Part shown: piece by piece, positions 34,701 to 42,509 of the stretch | How the letters are laid out: each line of letters starts with the position of its first letter | How positions within the stretch are numbered: the stretch's first letter is position 1 | Source of the DNA: Actinophytocola sp036378875 | GTDB lineage: Bacteria; Actinomycetota; Actinomycetes; Mycobacteriales; Pseudonocardiaceae | Length of the DNA stretch: 64,000 bases | Assembly (NCBI RefSeq): GCF_036378875.1 | Contig: NZ_DASUVO010000011.1 | Location: forward strand, 12,535-76,534 | Direction of reading: 5' to 3' | Program-made: the position numbers and the translations under genes | The notes under the pieces: model-generated | What the model was told of the DNA's origin: nothing | The model's input: only the letters and a program-made list of their open reading frames with translations | Databases searched by the model: none

Positions 34701-37700
34701 GCCGGCAAGATCGAGCTGCGCCGCGGCGCACCGGACGGTCCGCTGCTCGGCACGGCAGATGTCCCGGCCACCGGTCCGACGTCCTATGTGGATGTTCCGG
34801 TGTCGGTGACGGACCCGGGTGAGTCGTTCACGCTGTACGCGGTCTTCCCGGGTGCCGGGGAGCGCCGGGTGAACTTCATCGAGGCCGACGGCAAGGGCGC
34901 CTCCCCGGCGGCCAAGCCGAAGGTCGCCATCACCGCGCCGACCGCGGAGGCTGACCTGGAGCCGGGAGCCATCCCGGTCCGGGCGTCCGCCACCGACGCG
35001 GAGAGCGCGATCACCCAGGTCGAGTTCTTCGTGGACGGTCAGTCGATCGGCGTGGACACCGCCGCCCCGTACGAGGTCACGTGGAACGCGGCGGACGAGC
35101 GGCGTTACCGGCTGACCGCGGTGGCCACGAACGATCGCGGGGCGTCGACCACGTCCAGGATCGTGCAGGCCGAGGTCGGTGACCTGTTCGGCGACTGGCA
35201 GACGTTCACGAACGTCCAGTCCACTTTCGACCGCCCGGACACCGACAGGTGGATCATCAACGCCGGCGGCGCGAACATGTGGCAGGGTACCGACGAGTAC
35301 GGCTCGGTCTACCTGCCGGGTGGGGCCGACACGGAGTGGACGGCCACCGTCAAGATCGAGCGGCAGGGCAACTCGGCCGGCTCGGCGAAGGCTGGGATCA
35401 TCGTCCGCAACGACGTGACGCAGCCGGGCAGGTCGCCGGGCTACGCGGCGATGGTGCTGAGACCGGGACCGGGCTTCGAGTGGCTGCGGGACGGCGATGG
35501 CAACGGCACGCTCGACTCCAGCACGGGCGCCGGTACCACCGGCTACCCGGCATGGGTGCGGCTGGTCCGCGACGGCGACTCCTACACCAGTTACTGGAGC
35601 CGGGACGGGGAGAACTTCACCGCCGTCGGCGATCCGGTGACCCTGCCGAACGCGGCGTCCACACAGGACATCGGGCTCGTGGTGACCGCGCACAACGCGG
35701 CGGCGACGAGCGAGGTCGAGTTCTCCGGGTGGGACCTGGACGACGAGGCGTGGACCCCGGGTCCGGACCCGGAGCCCGAGCCTGCGCCCACGTGCCAGGT
35801 ACAGGGCACCGACGCGTTCGACGGGTCGGCGCTGAACCGGACCCGGTGGAGCACCGTGCGTGGCGCGAACGACCTGCCGGCGCGGGTCGAGAACGGCAAG
35901 CTGGTGCTGCCGGTGACGAACGGCGACATCAACGAGGGCGCCACCGGCCCGATCAGCTACGTCGGCCAGCCGGCGCGCTCCGGTGAGTGGACGGCGACGA
36001 CGACGTTGTCGATCCCGCACACCCGGCAGTGGCAGCACGCGGGCATGCTGGTGCACGGCAGCGACAACGACTACGTGAAGCTGGCGTTCACCCGCAACAA
36101 CTCGGGCGGCCGGTTGATGGAGTTCCAGACGGAGGCGAACGGTACGCGGACATGGCACGCGAACCAGGCGCTCCCGGCGGACTTCCCCTCCACTGTCCAT
36201 CTGCGACTGTCCAGCAACGGCACCGCGTTGACGGCCGCGTACTCGACGAACGGCGAGACGTGGACGGCACTGCCCGGCTCGGCGGCACTGCTGCCGAACG
36301 CCACCGTCGGCCTGCTGGCCGCCGGTGACACGGCGGCACACGAAGTGGACGCGTCGTTCGACCACTTCACCGTCACCCCGGACTCGACCGACACGGGCGA
36401 GCGGGCGCCGACCGACGAGTTCGACGGCACGGCGATCGACGGTTGCCGGTGGAACAGGGTGGTGCGGTACGACTCGGCCCACCTGTCCGTTGTGGATGGT
36501 CAGCTGCGGATCAAGACGCAGCTGGGCGACATCAACGGCGGTGACAACCAGAATCCGCGTAACTTCGTGCTCCAGCGGGTGCCCGAAGGCGACTGGACCG
36601 CGGAGACCAGGGTGACACCGGCGATGCTGCACCAGTGGCAGCTGGCCGGCCTGATCGTGTACGGCAACGACGACAACTACGTGAAGTTCGACATCCTCGC
36701 CAACAACACGAGCGGCTCGGCGAAGAGCCTGGTCGCGGAGCTGGTTTCCGAGAAGAACGGTCAGTTCGGCAACGGCGGCAACCGGAACATCGACATCGCG
36801 GAGACGTCCGAGAGCGGATGGTTCCACCTGCGGCTGTCGAAGACGGGCGACACCTACGCTGCCGAGATCAGCGACGGCGGCGTCAACTGGCGGTCCCTGG
36901 GTGACCCGGTGACCAACGACGCCGACCTGACCTCGTTCGGCCTGATGGCGATGGGTCCGGAGCAGACGGCGCCGGTGACGGTGGCGTTCGACTACTTCCG
37001 GGTCGGCGGGCCGCCGGACCGCGAGGCACCGGTCGTCACGGCGACGGTGTCGCAGCCGGACGGTGCGAACGGCTGGCACCGCACACCGGCGACGGTGACG
37101 GCGGAGGCCACCGACAACCGGACGGACGGCGTCAGCGTCCAGTACCGGTCCGGTGAGGGAGAGTGGACGCCGTACACCGCGCCGGTGGTGCTGTCCGAGG
37201 ACGGCACGCACTCGCTGGAGTTCCGGGCGGTCGACGCCGCGGGCAACGTGTCGGAGCCGGTGGCGGCCATGGCACTGGTGGACAAGACCGCACCCGCGGT
37301 GACGGTCACCGGGGTCGCGGCCGGCGCCAGCTACGACGTTGGCACGGCGCTCAACCTCGCCGCGGCCGCGGACGACCCGGCCTCCGGTGTCGGTTCGGTA
37401 CAGGTGCGTCTGGACGGTAAGCCGGTGCAGACCCCGCTGTCGGTGACCCCGACCGCGGGCACGCACGAACTCCGTGTGGTGGCAACGGATGAGGCGGGCA
37501 ACGCCGCGGAAGCGGTGGTCCCGTTCACGATCGCGGTCACCTACGAGACGGCGGCCGAGCTGCTCACCCGCTACCGCGCGGAGGGCAAGCTCGGACTGGG
37601 CTACTACCTCCAGCTGTACGTGTTCCTCCGCGCGGCGGAGGTGTTCAGCCAGGTGGGACTGGACCAGTTGGCGGCAGCGTCACTTGACCGCTTCGCTTCG

Positions 37701-37784
37701 ATCGCGGCGAAGGTCCCGAACGCGGAGGTCCGCGCCCAGCTGACGGCCGTCGCGACGGTCCTGAAGGGAGCGCTCACCGCATAA
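31776..37784 (+). CDS. Giant secreted ThuA + sugar-dehydrogenase-like multidomain protein
   Basis: About 2002 residues, with a signal peptide (LAVVTAGAVGLSMLGGAPATA). Domains in rough order: ThuA-like domain, 35-265 (VLIFTKTTQFRHTEAI); glucose/sorbosone dehydrogenase-type beta-propeller, 270-720 (GGEDGLLGIALDP, GHTGGGLDFDQNGNLYLGVGD, EIYAMGFRNPFRFSIDP); PKD domain, 722-806 (TYAWDFDGDGTTDS); CBM6-like region, about 920-1040; Ig-like, 1044-1132; three DUF1349-like lectin/jelly-roll modules at about 1139-1325, 1344-1535 and 1544-1745; two Ig-like domains, 1749-1923; and a helical C terminus. It follows the sugar ABC operon by 85 bases. ThuA proteins are tied to keto-sugar use, so an oxidative role on glycans is inferred. 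ATG 31776 is preferred; GTG 31755 lacks a ribosome site. Confidence 0.88.
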   Translation: MNLRRSLAVVTAGAVGLSMLGGAPATAHPGDHGEAHVLIFTKTTQFRHTEAIEQGVPVLRASFEEAGITSEHTEDSSVFNDEALSHFDALVMFQASGDPWNAAEKAALERYTQRGGGIVAIHNATDMRGNYAWWDNMIGALMPGHAATGSSPGLPGTVRVEDRTHPSTKHLPQRWNRADEWYNFSANVRGSAHVLATMDETTYDPGGNAMGYDHPISWCKPYDGGRAWMTGMGHFGAHYTQETGLVEHILGGVKWAAGMEAGDCGGTKWDQFERVPLDQNTSAPYAIDVAPDGRVFFTELVRGQIRVYDPETRTTSTAVTLPVYSGGEDGLLGIALDPNFAENGWLYVYRSPASTNDTDPANFFNRLSRFTVGGGSQIDPASEKVLLEVPARRLPDEPGHTGGGLDFDQNGNLYLGVGDDVNPHSEPSGGYAPLSERDGTFHDSRATSANTNDLRGKILRITPQPDGTYTIPSGNMFAPGTEKTRPEIYAMGFRNPFRFSIDPKTGALGVADYAPDAGTDNPNRGPAGIVEWNLVDEPGFYGFPLCMGNNEPFRDVDYRTNPVTVGPYFDCANPVNDSIRNTGLTQLPPAKPAKMWYGYQRSSVPAVIPQGGGLAPMGGPFYDFDENLDSDTKFPASYDGKAFFYEWSRNKMYSVIPGEGDRAGTVEKVNPFLPQTQFLAPIDSKFGSDGSMYVLDWGGGFGRDNPDSGLYRIDYVSGSRSPTATATATPDSGQAPLEARFNGSSSTDPENETLTYAWDFDGDGTTDSTEVSPSHTYTANGVYDARLTVTDPAGKTGTTTVPITVGNTRPNLAFQLPPNGAFFDFGDDISWQVDVSDAEDTTIPDESVVIQAALGHDAHAHPGDPLHGRTGTVTTSLGGGHAEGMNVFYAIDGRYADNGGPGGIPSLTGSATTLLFPKQREGEFFTRSSQVTVGPSRDMEGHGDAVIGQNGAWAAYDPVNLHNVDALVVRASANAAGKIELRRGAPDGPLLGTADVPATGPTSYVDVPVSVTDPGESFTLYAVFPGAGERRVNFIEADGKGASPAAKPKVAITAPTAEADLEPGAIPVRASATDAESAITQVEFFVDGQSIGVDTAAPYEVTWNAADERRYRLTAVATNDRGASTTSRIVQAEVGDLFGDWQTFTNVQSTFDRPDTDRWIINAGGANMWQGTDEYGSVYLPGGADTEWTATVKIERQGNSAGSAKAGIIVRNDVTQPGRSPGYAAMVLRPGPGFEWLRDGDGNGTLDSSTGAGTTGYPAWVRLVRDGDSYTSYWSRDGENFTAVGDPVTLPNAASTQDIGLVVTAHNAAATSEVEFSGWDLDDEAWTPGPDPEPEPAPTCQVQGTDAFDGSALNRTRWSTVRGANDLPARVENGKLVLPVTNGDINEGATGPISYVGQPARSGEWTATTTLSIPHTRQWQHAGMLVHGSDNDYVKLAFTRNNSGGRLMEFQTEANGTRTWHANQALPADFPSTVHLRLSSNGTALTAAYSTNGETWTALPGSAALLPNATVGLLAAGDTAAHEVDASFDHFTVTPDSTDTGERAPTDEFDGTAIDGCRWNRVVRYDSAHLSVVDGQLRIKTQLGDINGGDNQNPRNFVLQRVPEGDWTAETRVTPAMLHQWQLAGLIVYGNDDNYVKFDILANNTSGSAKSLVAELVSEKNGQFGNGGNRNIDIAETSESGWFHLRLSKTGDTYAAEISDGGVNWRSLGDPVTNDADLTSFGLMAMGPEQTAPVTVAFDYFRVGGPPDREAPVVTATVSQPDGANGWHRTPATVTAEATDNRTDGVSVQYRSGEGEWTPYTAPVVLSEDGTHSLEFRAVDAAGNVSEPVAAMALVDKTAPAVTVTGVAAGASYDVGTALNLAAAADDPASGVGSVQVRLDGKPVQTPLSVTPTAGTHELRVVATDEAGNAAEAVVPFTIAVTYETAAELLTRYRAEGKLGLGYYLQLYVFLRAAEVFSQVGLDQLAAASLDRFASIAAKVPNAEVRAQLTAVATVLKGALTA

Positions 37785-37813
37785 CCGACCGGGACCGGTG
37801 CCGGCCGGTCCCA

Positions 37814-37847
37814 CCCCGGTGCTGGAGCACACGCTCCAGCACCGGGG
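37814..37847 (+). terminator. Terminator hairpin with perfect 15-bp stem
   Basis: CCCCGGTGCTGGAGC (37814-37828) pairs with GCTCCAGCACCGGGG (37833-37847) across the loop ACAC, just after the giant protein's stop. A short U-poor tail follows. Confidence 0.8.
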
Positions 37848-37902
37848 CCCTTGATCTCCACTTGACCGAGTCTGTGCAACCTCCTTTGCAGCGACTAGGT
37901 TC

Positions 37903-38469
37903 ATGTGCATGGCACACATCGATCTGGGCGTCGACGAGACCGAGTTCCCTGGTATCAGGGGACCGATGATGTACCGGCCGGAGACCGCCAAGCCGTTGAA
38001 CGAGCTGGCGGAAGTCCTGTTACGGGCCCAACCCCACTCCATGACCCCCGGCGAACGCGAACTGATCGCGGCGTACGTGTCCGGGCTGAACAACTGCAAC
38101 TTCTGCTGCTCGTCACACTCCGCCTTCGCCGCGGCCCAACTACCGACCGGCATGCAACTGGTCGACGAGGTCCGCGCGAGCGTCGACGAGGCGCCGGTCT
38201 CACCCAAACTCCGTGCCCTGCTGCACATCGCCGCCGCGGTACAGAAGTCAGGACGCGAGGTCACCACCGAACTGGTCGCCGCCGCCCGCGACGAGGGCGC
38301 CACCGACCTCGAGATCCACGACACGGTCCTGATCGCGGCCGCGTTCTGCATGTACAACCGCTACGTCGACGGCCTGGCCACCCTGGCCCCGGCAGACCCG
38401 GCCGCCTACACCGAGTCCGCCAAGCGAATCGTGGAACACGGTTACCAGGCCCCGGTTCCGACGCCCTGA
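37903..38469 (+). CDS. Carboxymuconolactone decarboxylase-family, AhpD-like peroxidase-related protein
   Basis: A helical protein of 188 residues with the AhpD fold. The redox motif is Cys-x2-Cys in LNNCNFCCSSHSAF, preceded by GERELIAAYVSGLN and followed by a His that completes the proton relay. A later cysteine-flanked segment (FCMYNRYVDGLATL) is typical of the uncharacterised peroxidase-related branch of this family. The likely activity is a thiol-linked alkylhydroperoxide reductase or disulfide relay. No peroxiredoxin partner is adjacent. Start ATG 37903 or 37909. Confidence 0.9.
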   Translation: MCMAHIDLGVDETEFPGIRGPMMYRPETAKPLNELAEVLLRAQPHSMTPGERELIAAYVSGLNNCNFCCSSHSAFAAAQLPTGMQLVDEVRASVDEAPVSPKLRALLHIAAAVQKSGREVTTELVAAARDEGATDLEIHDTVLIAAAFCMYNRYVDGLATLAPADPAAYTESAKRIVEHGYQAPVPTP

Positions 38470-38640
38470 TCCGCCGGGAGCCCTTGAGATGGGCCTGTCA
38501 CGCCGGGGCGGTCATGGCGGCGATGCCCGCGTGCGCGCGGGGTGAGTTCGAACTCGTCACAGATCGCCTCGGCCGGCCGGTACTGGGGCCCGCCTCTCCC
38601 GTCCCTTCGTCGAATGTGCGAACTGGAGGCTGGGTGGAGG

Positions 38641-39009
38641 TCAGGCGGCGGCGATTGCTTCGATCTCCAGCAGCCAAGCTTCGTCGTAGATGCCGGTGAT
38701 GATGATCGTCAGCGCGGGGTTGTGATCGCCGAGGACCTCGTGCCGGATGCGGGCGTTGGCGTCCCGATACCGCCGGTCGGCCAAGAAGATGGTGACCTTG
38801 ACGAGGTCGCGTTCGGTCATACCGGCGCCTTTGAGGACGGTCAGCACGTTGTGCCAGGCGAGGCGGCATTGGGCGTCGAAGTCGTCGGGCACGGTTCCGT
38901 CGGGTGTTTCGGGAACCTGGCCGCTGATGAACAGGATGCGGTCGACGTCGGTGATCAGTGCGCCCTGGGCGTAGGACCGGGGTTGGGGATCGAGGCTGGT
39001 GAGCTGCAT
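38641..39009 (-). CDS. RidA-family (YjgF/UK114) protein lacking the catalytic arginine
   Basis: A small cytoplasmic protein of 122 residues. The RidA fold is clear: RSYAQGALITDVDRILFISGQVP, VKVTIFLADRR, and ending LEIEAIAAA. In RidA the imine-deaminating Arg lies in a PARSCVEVA-type strand; here the same place reads HNPALTIIITGIYDEAW, with Leu. So this member probably does not hydrolyse 2-aminoacrylate and may belong to another Rid subgroup, often found with catabolic operons. ATG 39009 starts MQLTSLDPQP. It lies 98 bases downstream of the GntR gene on the same strand and is probably co-regulated with the molybdenum hydroxylase operon. Confidence 0.88.
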   Translation of the reverse strand: MQLTSLDPQPRSYAQGALITDVDRILFISGQVPETPDGTVPDDFDAQCRLAWHNVLTVLKGAGMTERDLVKVTIFLADRRYRDANARIRHEVLGDHNPALTIIITGIYDEAWLLEIEAIAAA

Positions 39010-39107
39010 GCCGTGCAGGGTAGGAGCGTGACGGCGTGTGGTCGACTCGTTTCGGACGAATCGCTTCTCTTCGCCGCCCGTCGCGTTCCCGCGGGGTCGG
39101 AACGAAG

Positions 39108-39767
39108 TCAGCGCGCGCGGCCGTGGGCGTCGTGGGGGAGGTCGGCGTAGTGCCACTGGTGGTCGCGGGTTAGTTGGCACGCCGCTTCCAGGTCGCCGGA
39201 TCGTAGTACTCGCAACAACTCCGCGTGTTCGTCGGCCACCTCGGGGAGGTTTGGTTCGACGGCGAGCAACGTGACCGCCGTGCGGGCCTCGATCTGTAGG
39301 GCCTCCCAGGCGTGTTTCAGCAGTTCGTTGCCGGCGGCCTCGATGACGTGGCGGTGGAACGACACGCTCGCGGCGCCGATCGCCTGGGTGTCGCCCGCAC
39401 GCGCTGCTTTCCGCATGGTGTCGACGTCCGCCTGTAGGTCCTCGAACGGGAGGGTGCCGGCCGGGATGGCGAGGCGGGTCGCCGTTTCCTCCAGTGCCGC
39501 GCGTACGACGTAGCTCTCCTTCAGCGTCTGCTGGATGAAGTGGCGCACGAACGTGCCGCGCCGCGGGCGGGTTTCCACCATGCCGATGGCTTCCAGCTCG
39601 CGCAGCGCCTCCCGCACCGGTGCCTGGCTCGTGCCGTACTCGTCGGCGATCCGGGTTTCCACCAGGCGCGTGCCCGGCTCCAGCTCACCCGTCACGATGC
39701 GCCGGACCAGCGCGTCGCGGATCTGCCGGCCCAATGTGAGCCGGGGGAGGGGCGTCGTCTCGGTCAC
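39108..39767 (-). CDS. GntR-family (FadR/FCD) transcriptional regulator
   Basis: A repressor of 219 residues. The winged HTH has the GntR signature TLGRQIRDALVRRIVTGELEPG, then LVETRIADEYGTSQAPVREALREL. The C-terminal FCD ligand domain is helical, with the His/Asp residues that usually bind metal and carboxylic acids (for example SFHRHVIEAAGN). GTG 39767 follows AGGAG. It diverges from the molybdenum hydroxylase operon, with an AT-rich palindrome in the gap. Its effector is probably an organic acid made in that pathway, which is a family-based inference. Confidence 0.93.
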   Translation of the reverse strand: MTETTPLPRLTLGRQIRDALVRRIVTGELEPGTRLVETRIADEYGTSQAPVREALRELEAIGMVETRPRRGTFVRHFIQQTLKESYVVRAALEETATRLAIPAGTLPFEDLQADVDTMRKAARAGDTQAIGAASVSFHRHVIEAAGNELLKHAWEALQIEARTAVTLLAVEPNLPEVADEHAELLRVLRSGDLEAACQLTRDHQWHYADLPHDAHGRAR

Positions 39768-39830
39768 TGTGCTCCTCCGGAGGGGCTTGACGGTCGTCGT
39801 CGGCAACCGTAGCGTCGCACATAGATTATC

Positions 39831-39844
39831 AATTATCGATAATT
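39831..39844. promoter_or_regulatory. AT-rich palindrome AATTATCGATAATT, candidate FCD-regulator operator
   Basis: A perfect 14-base palindrome directly between the GntR/FCD gene and the first molybdenum hydroxylase gene. A TAGATTATCAATTATC stretch leads into it. Such low GC is striking in this genome and fits a dual-control operator. Confidence 0.75.
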
Positions 39845-39866
39845 CGAGCCTCGATGAGGAGGCCTT

Positions 39867-40631
39867 GTGCTCTCGAAGCTCCACCTGCCGTGCTCGGCGG
39901 CAGAAGCTGTCGACCTCCTGAGGCTCGGCGGCTGGGTCATCGGCGGCGGCACCGTCGTGATGCCGAAGGTCAACACCGGCGCTGTGCCCGTCGAGCACCT
40001 GATCTCCCTGCGACACGCCGGGCTCGCCGGCATCCGCGTCGCCGGGCGGACGGTGACGATCGGCGCGGCCACCACGCTCGCGGAGCTCGGCGCCCACGAC
40101 GAGCTCCGCTTCCTTCATCCCGTGATCTCCTCGATCGCCTCGCCTCCGGTGCGCAACCTGGCCACGGTCGGCGGGAACCTCCTGGTCCCGCAACCGCACG
40201 GCGACCTCGCCGTGGCGCTGCTCGCCCTCGACGCGCGCATCGACGTGCTGAGCGTGGACGGCACGCGGACGATCCCGGTCGACGCGCCCGTGGCCCGGCA
40301 CGAGATCGTCACGCAGGTCCACTTCGGACTGCCGAACGGTCAGTGGCGCTACCGCAAGGCCATGCGGCGCAAGCACAACTCGGCGTCGATCGTCACGGTG
40401 GCCGCCGTGCTCGGGGACGACACCCGCATCGCGCTCGGCGGGGTGGCCCCGCGCCCCATCCGCGCGCGGGCGGCCGAGCGGATCCTCGCCGCCGAGCCCG
40501 GAGCGGCAGAAGCCGCCGCCGAGGCCGCGCGGGAGGGCATCGAACCGTTCGACGACGCGTACGCCTCGGCCTGGTACCGCACCCGCGTCCTCCCTGTCCA
40601 CGTGCGCCGGGCCCTGCTGGGCGAAGACTGA
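39867..40631 (+). CDS. FAD-binding medium subunit of a molybdenum hydroxylase
   Basis: The FAD subunit (CoxM/XdhB-type) of 254 residues, short for the family (about 280-300). The FAD-binding loop is GGWVIGGGTVVMPKVN, then TIGAATTLAELGAH, SIASPPVRNLATVGGNLL and the C-terminal domain. It passes electrons between the Fe-S subunit and an acceptor such as NAD or quinone. GTG 39867 follows GAGGAGG. First gene of an operon that continues with the Fe-S subunit, the split Mo subunit and accessory genes, all on the plus strand and tightly spaced. Confidence 0.93.
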   Translation: MLSKLHLPCSAAEAVDLLRLGGWVIGGGTVVMPKVNTGAVPVEHLISLRHAGLAGIRVAGRTVTIGAATTLAELGAHDELRFLHPVISSIASPPVRNLATVGGNLLVPQPHGDLAVALLALDARIDVLSVDGTRTIPVDAPVARHEIVTQVHFGLPNGQWRYRKAMRRKHNSASIVTVAAVLGDDTRIALGGVAPRPIRARAAERILAAEPGAAEAAAEAAREGIEPFDDAYASAWYRTRVLPVHVRRALLGED

Positions 40632-40641
40632 AGGGGAATGC

Positions 40642-41130
40642 ATGGCCTCCCGGATCGTGTCCCTCACCGTCAACGACAGACAAGAAGAGCTGCTCGCCCG
40701 TCCCGGCACCTCGCTGCTCAGCGCCCTCCGCGACACCCTCGGCCTCACAGCGGCGAAACGCGGCTGCGCCCAGGGTGCGTGCGGGTCGTGCACGGTGCTG
40801 CTGGACGAGCGGCCGGTGCCGGCCTGCCTCGTGCCGGTCGAGACCGTCGACGGCGCCTCGGTGCGCACGCTGGAGGGCGTCGCCGCGGACGGGCAGCTCG
40901 ACGAGGTGCAGCAGGCGTTCCTCGAGGACTTCGCCACGCAGTGCGGGTTCTGCACCGCGGGCATGATCATGACGGCGGAGGCGTTGCTGGCCACCAACCC
41001 GAACCCGACCCGCGACGAGGTGGTCGAGGCGATCTCCGGGAACGTGTGCCGCTGCACGGGTTACGCGCCGATCGTGGCCGCGATCCTCGACGCCGCCGAG
41101 CGCCGGCGGGTCTCGAGGAGGCCCGCCTGA
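40642..41130 (+). CDS. [2Fe-2S] small subunit of the molybdenum hydroxylase
   Basis: The iron-sulfur subunit (CoxS type) of 162 residues. The plant-ferredoxin-like N-terminal domain has GCAQGACGSCTVLLDERPV with a fourth Cys in VPACLVP. The C-terminal helical domain has QCGFCTAGMIMTAEALL and GNVCRCTGYAPI, binding the second cluster. All eight cluster cysteines are visible. The next gene overlaps its stop (ATGA), so subunits are made together. Confidence 0.96.
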   Translation: MASRIVSLTVNDRQEELLARPGTSLLSALRDTLGLTAAKRGCAQGACGSCTVLLDERPVPACLVPVETVDGASVRTLEGVAADGQLDEVQQAFLEDFATQCGFCTAGMIMTAEALLATNPNPTRDEVVEAISGNVCRCTGYAPIVAAILDAAERRRVSRRPA

Positions 41131-42509
41131 TGTCGTACCGGCAGACGCCCATCGACCACCACTACTTCGCGAACGAGCGCACCGGCGACTTCTCCGTCAT
41201 CGGCTCGGCCGTGCCGAGGACCGACGCGCGCGGCCACGTCACCGGCCGCACCGAGTTCTTCGAGGACATCCGCCCGGCCGGTCTGCTGCACCTCAAGATG
41301 CACCGCTCCGCCCGCCACCACGCCCGGCTGGTGAGCGTCGACACCACCGCGGCGCGTGCGGTGCCCGGCGTCGTGACCGTGTTGACGCACAAGGACATCC
41401 CGAACAACCTCTACACCCCGCTCAAGCTCATCGGCGTCACCCCGGACGACGAGCCGATCCTCGCCGAGGGCAAGGTCCGCTACCTCGGTGAGCCGATCTG
41501 CGCCGTGGTCGCGGAGACCGAGGCGGCCGCACTCGCGGGTGCCGCCGCGGTCGATGTGTCCTATGAGGACCTGCCCGCCGTGTTCGACGTCGAGGAGGCC
41601 CTGGCCGACGGCGCCCCGATCGTGAACGAATACCACGGCCGCAACTACTTCACCTACGAGGGACATCACTGCCGCCGAGTCCGCTTCGGCGACGTGGCAG
41701 CGGGTTTCGCGGCCGCCGACCACGTCTTCGAGTGGCGCTACCAGTCCTCGCCCATCGAGCAGGCGCCGGTCGAGACAACGGGCTGTGTCGTGGTGCCGCA
41801 ACCAGACGGGCGGCTGCGCATCCACTCCGACACCCAGGCATGCTTCTTCACCTTGGACAACACCGCGCTGATCCTCGGTACCGACTTCAACAAGCTCCGC
41901 ATCGTCGGCGGCACGGTCGGCGGCGGGTTCGGCGGCAAGGTCGACGTGGTCGTCGAGCCGGTCGCCTGTGTGGCCGCGATGACCACGAACCGGCCGGTGA
42001 AGTTCGTCTACAGCCGCCACGAGGAGATGCAGGTGTCCTCTCCTCGGGCCGCGGAACGCATCTATGTCAAGGACGGCGTGATGAGCGACGGCACGATCGT
42101 CGCCCGCCAGGTCATCGACTACATCGACGCCGGCGCCTATTCGCGGCACACGCCGTACGGCACGACCAAGGCGGCCGCGCACTTCCCTGGCCCGTACCGG
42201 ATTCCGAACGTGTGGATCGACTGCCACTGCGTGTTCACCAACCGCACGCCGTCGAGTGCCATGCGCGGGTTCGGCGTCACCATCGGGGACTTCGCCATCG
42301 AGTCGCAGATGGACCGGGTGGCGGGGGAGCTGGGCATGGACCCGCTGCGGTTCCGGCTGCACAACGCCTACCGGGACGGCGACATGAAGGCACACCGCAA
42401 GGCTGCCGAGGGCACGGCGCTCATCGAGGTCATGCAGAAGGCGGCCGAGCTGGTCGGGCACGAGCTGTCGGAAGAGGACCGTCGACTGTCCTCCGTGGAG
42501 GGACAATGA
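41130..42509 (+). CDS. Molybdenum hydroxylase large subunit, N-terminal half (split gene)
   Basis: The first 459 residues of a Mo-cofactor-binding subunit of the xanthine dehydrogenase/CODH family. Family features: PRTDARGHVTGRTEFFEDI, GKVRYLGEPICAVVAET, a Moco loop with VGGGFGGKVDVV, and SSAMRGFGVTIGDFAIESQ (AFRGFG-type motif). It stops at TGA where a one-piece enzyme would simply continue. The rest is encoded by the next gene, whose ATG overlaps this stop and has its own GGAGGG site. So the break looks like a real gene split, not a sequencing error. The substrate is unknown; the CODH loop AYxCSFR is absent, so CO oxidation is unlikely. Confidence 0.93.
   Translation: MSYRQTPIDHHYFANERTGDFSVIGSAVPRTDARGHVTGRTEFFEDIRPAGLLHLKMHRSARHHARLVSVDTTAARAVPGVVTVLTHKDIPNNLYTPLKLIGVTPDDEPILAEGKVRYLGEPICAVVAETEAAALAGAAAVDVSYEDLPAVFDVEEALADGAPIVNEYHGRNYFTYEGHHCRRVRFGDVAAGFAAADHVFEWRYQSSPIEQAPVETTGCVVVPQPDGRLRIHSDTQACFFTLDNTALILGTDFNKLRIVGGTVGGGFGGKVDVVVEPVACVAAMTTNRPVKFVYSRHEEMQVSSPRAAERIYVKDGVMSDGTIVARQVIDYIDAGAYSRHTPYGTTKAAAHFPGPYRIPNVWIDCHCVFTNRTPSSAMRGFGVTIGDFAIESQMDRVAGELGMDPLRFRLHNAYRDGDMKAHRKAAEGTALIEVMQKAAELVGHELSEEDRRLSSVEGQ

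Noticed and set aside
32223..37466. Very long open frame on the minus strand opposite the giant secreted protein
   Set aside because: Its protein is Arg/His/Val-rich with no recognisable domain. It is the usual antisense shadow in GC-rich DNA.
38470..38640. Small gene on the minus strand between the AhpD-like gene and the RidA-like gene
   Set aside because: A short Ala-rich reading can be made, but it lacks a start with a ribosome site and resembles nothing I know.
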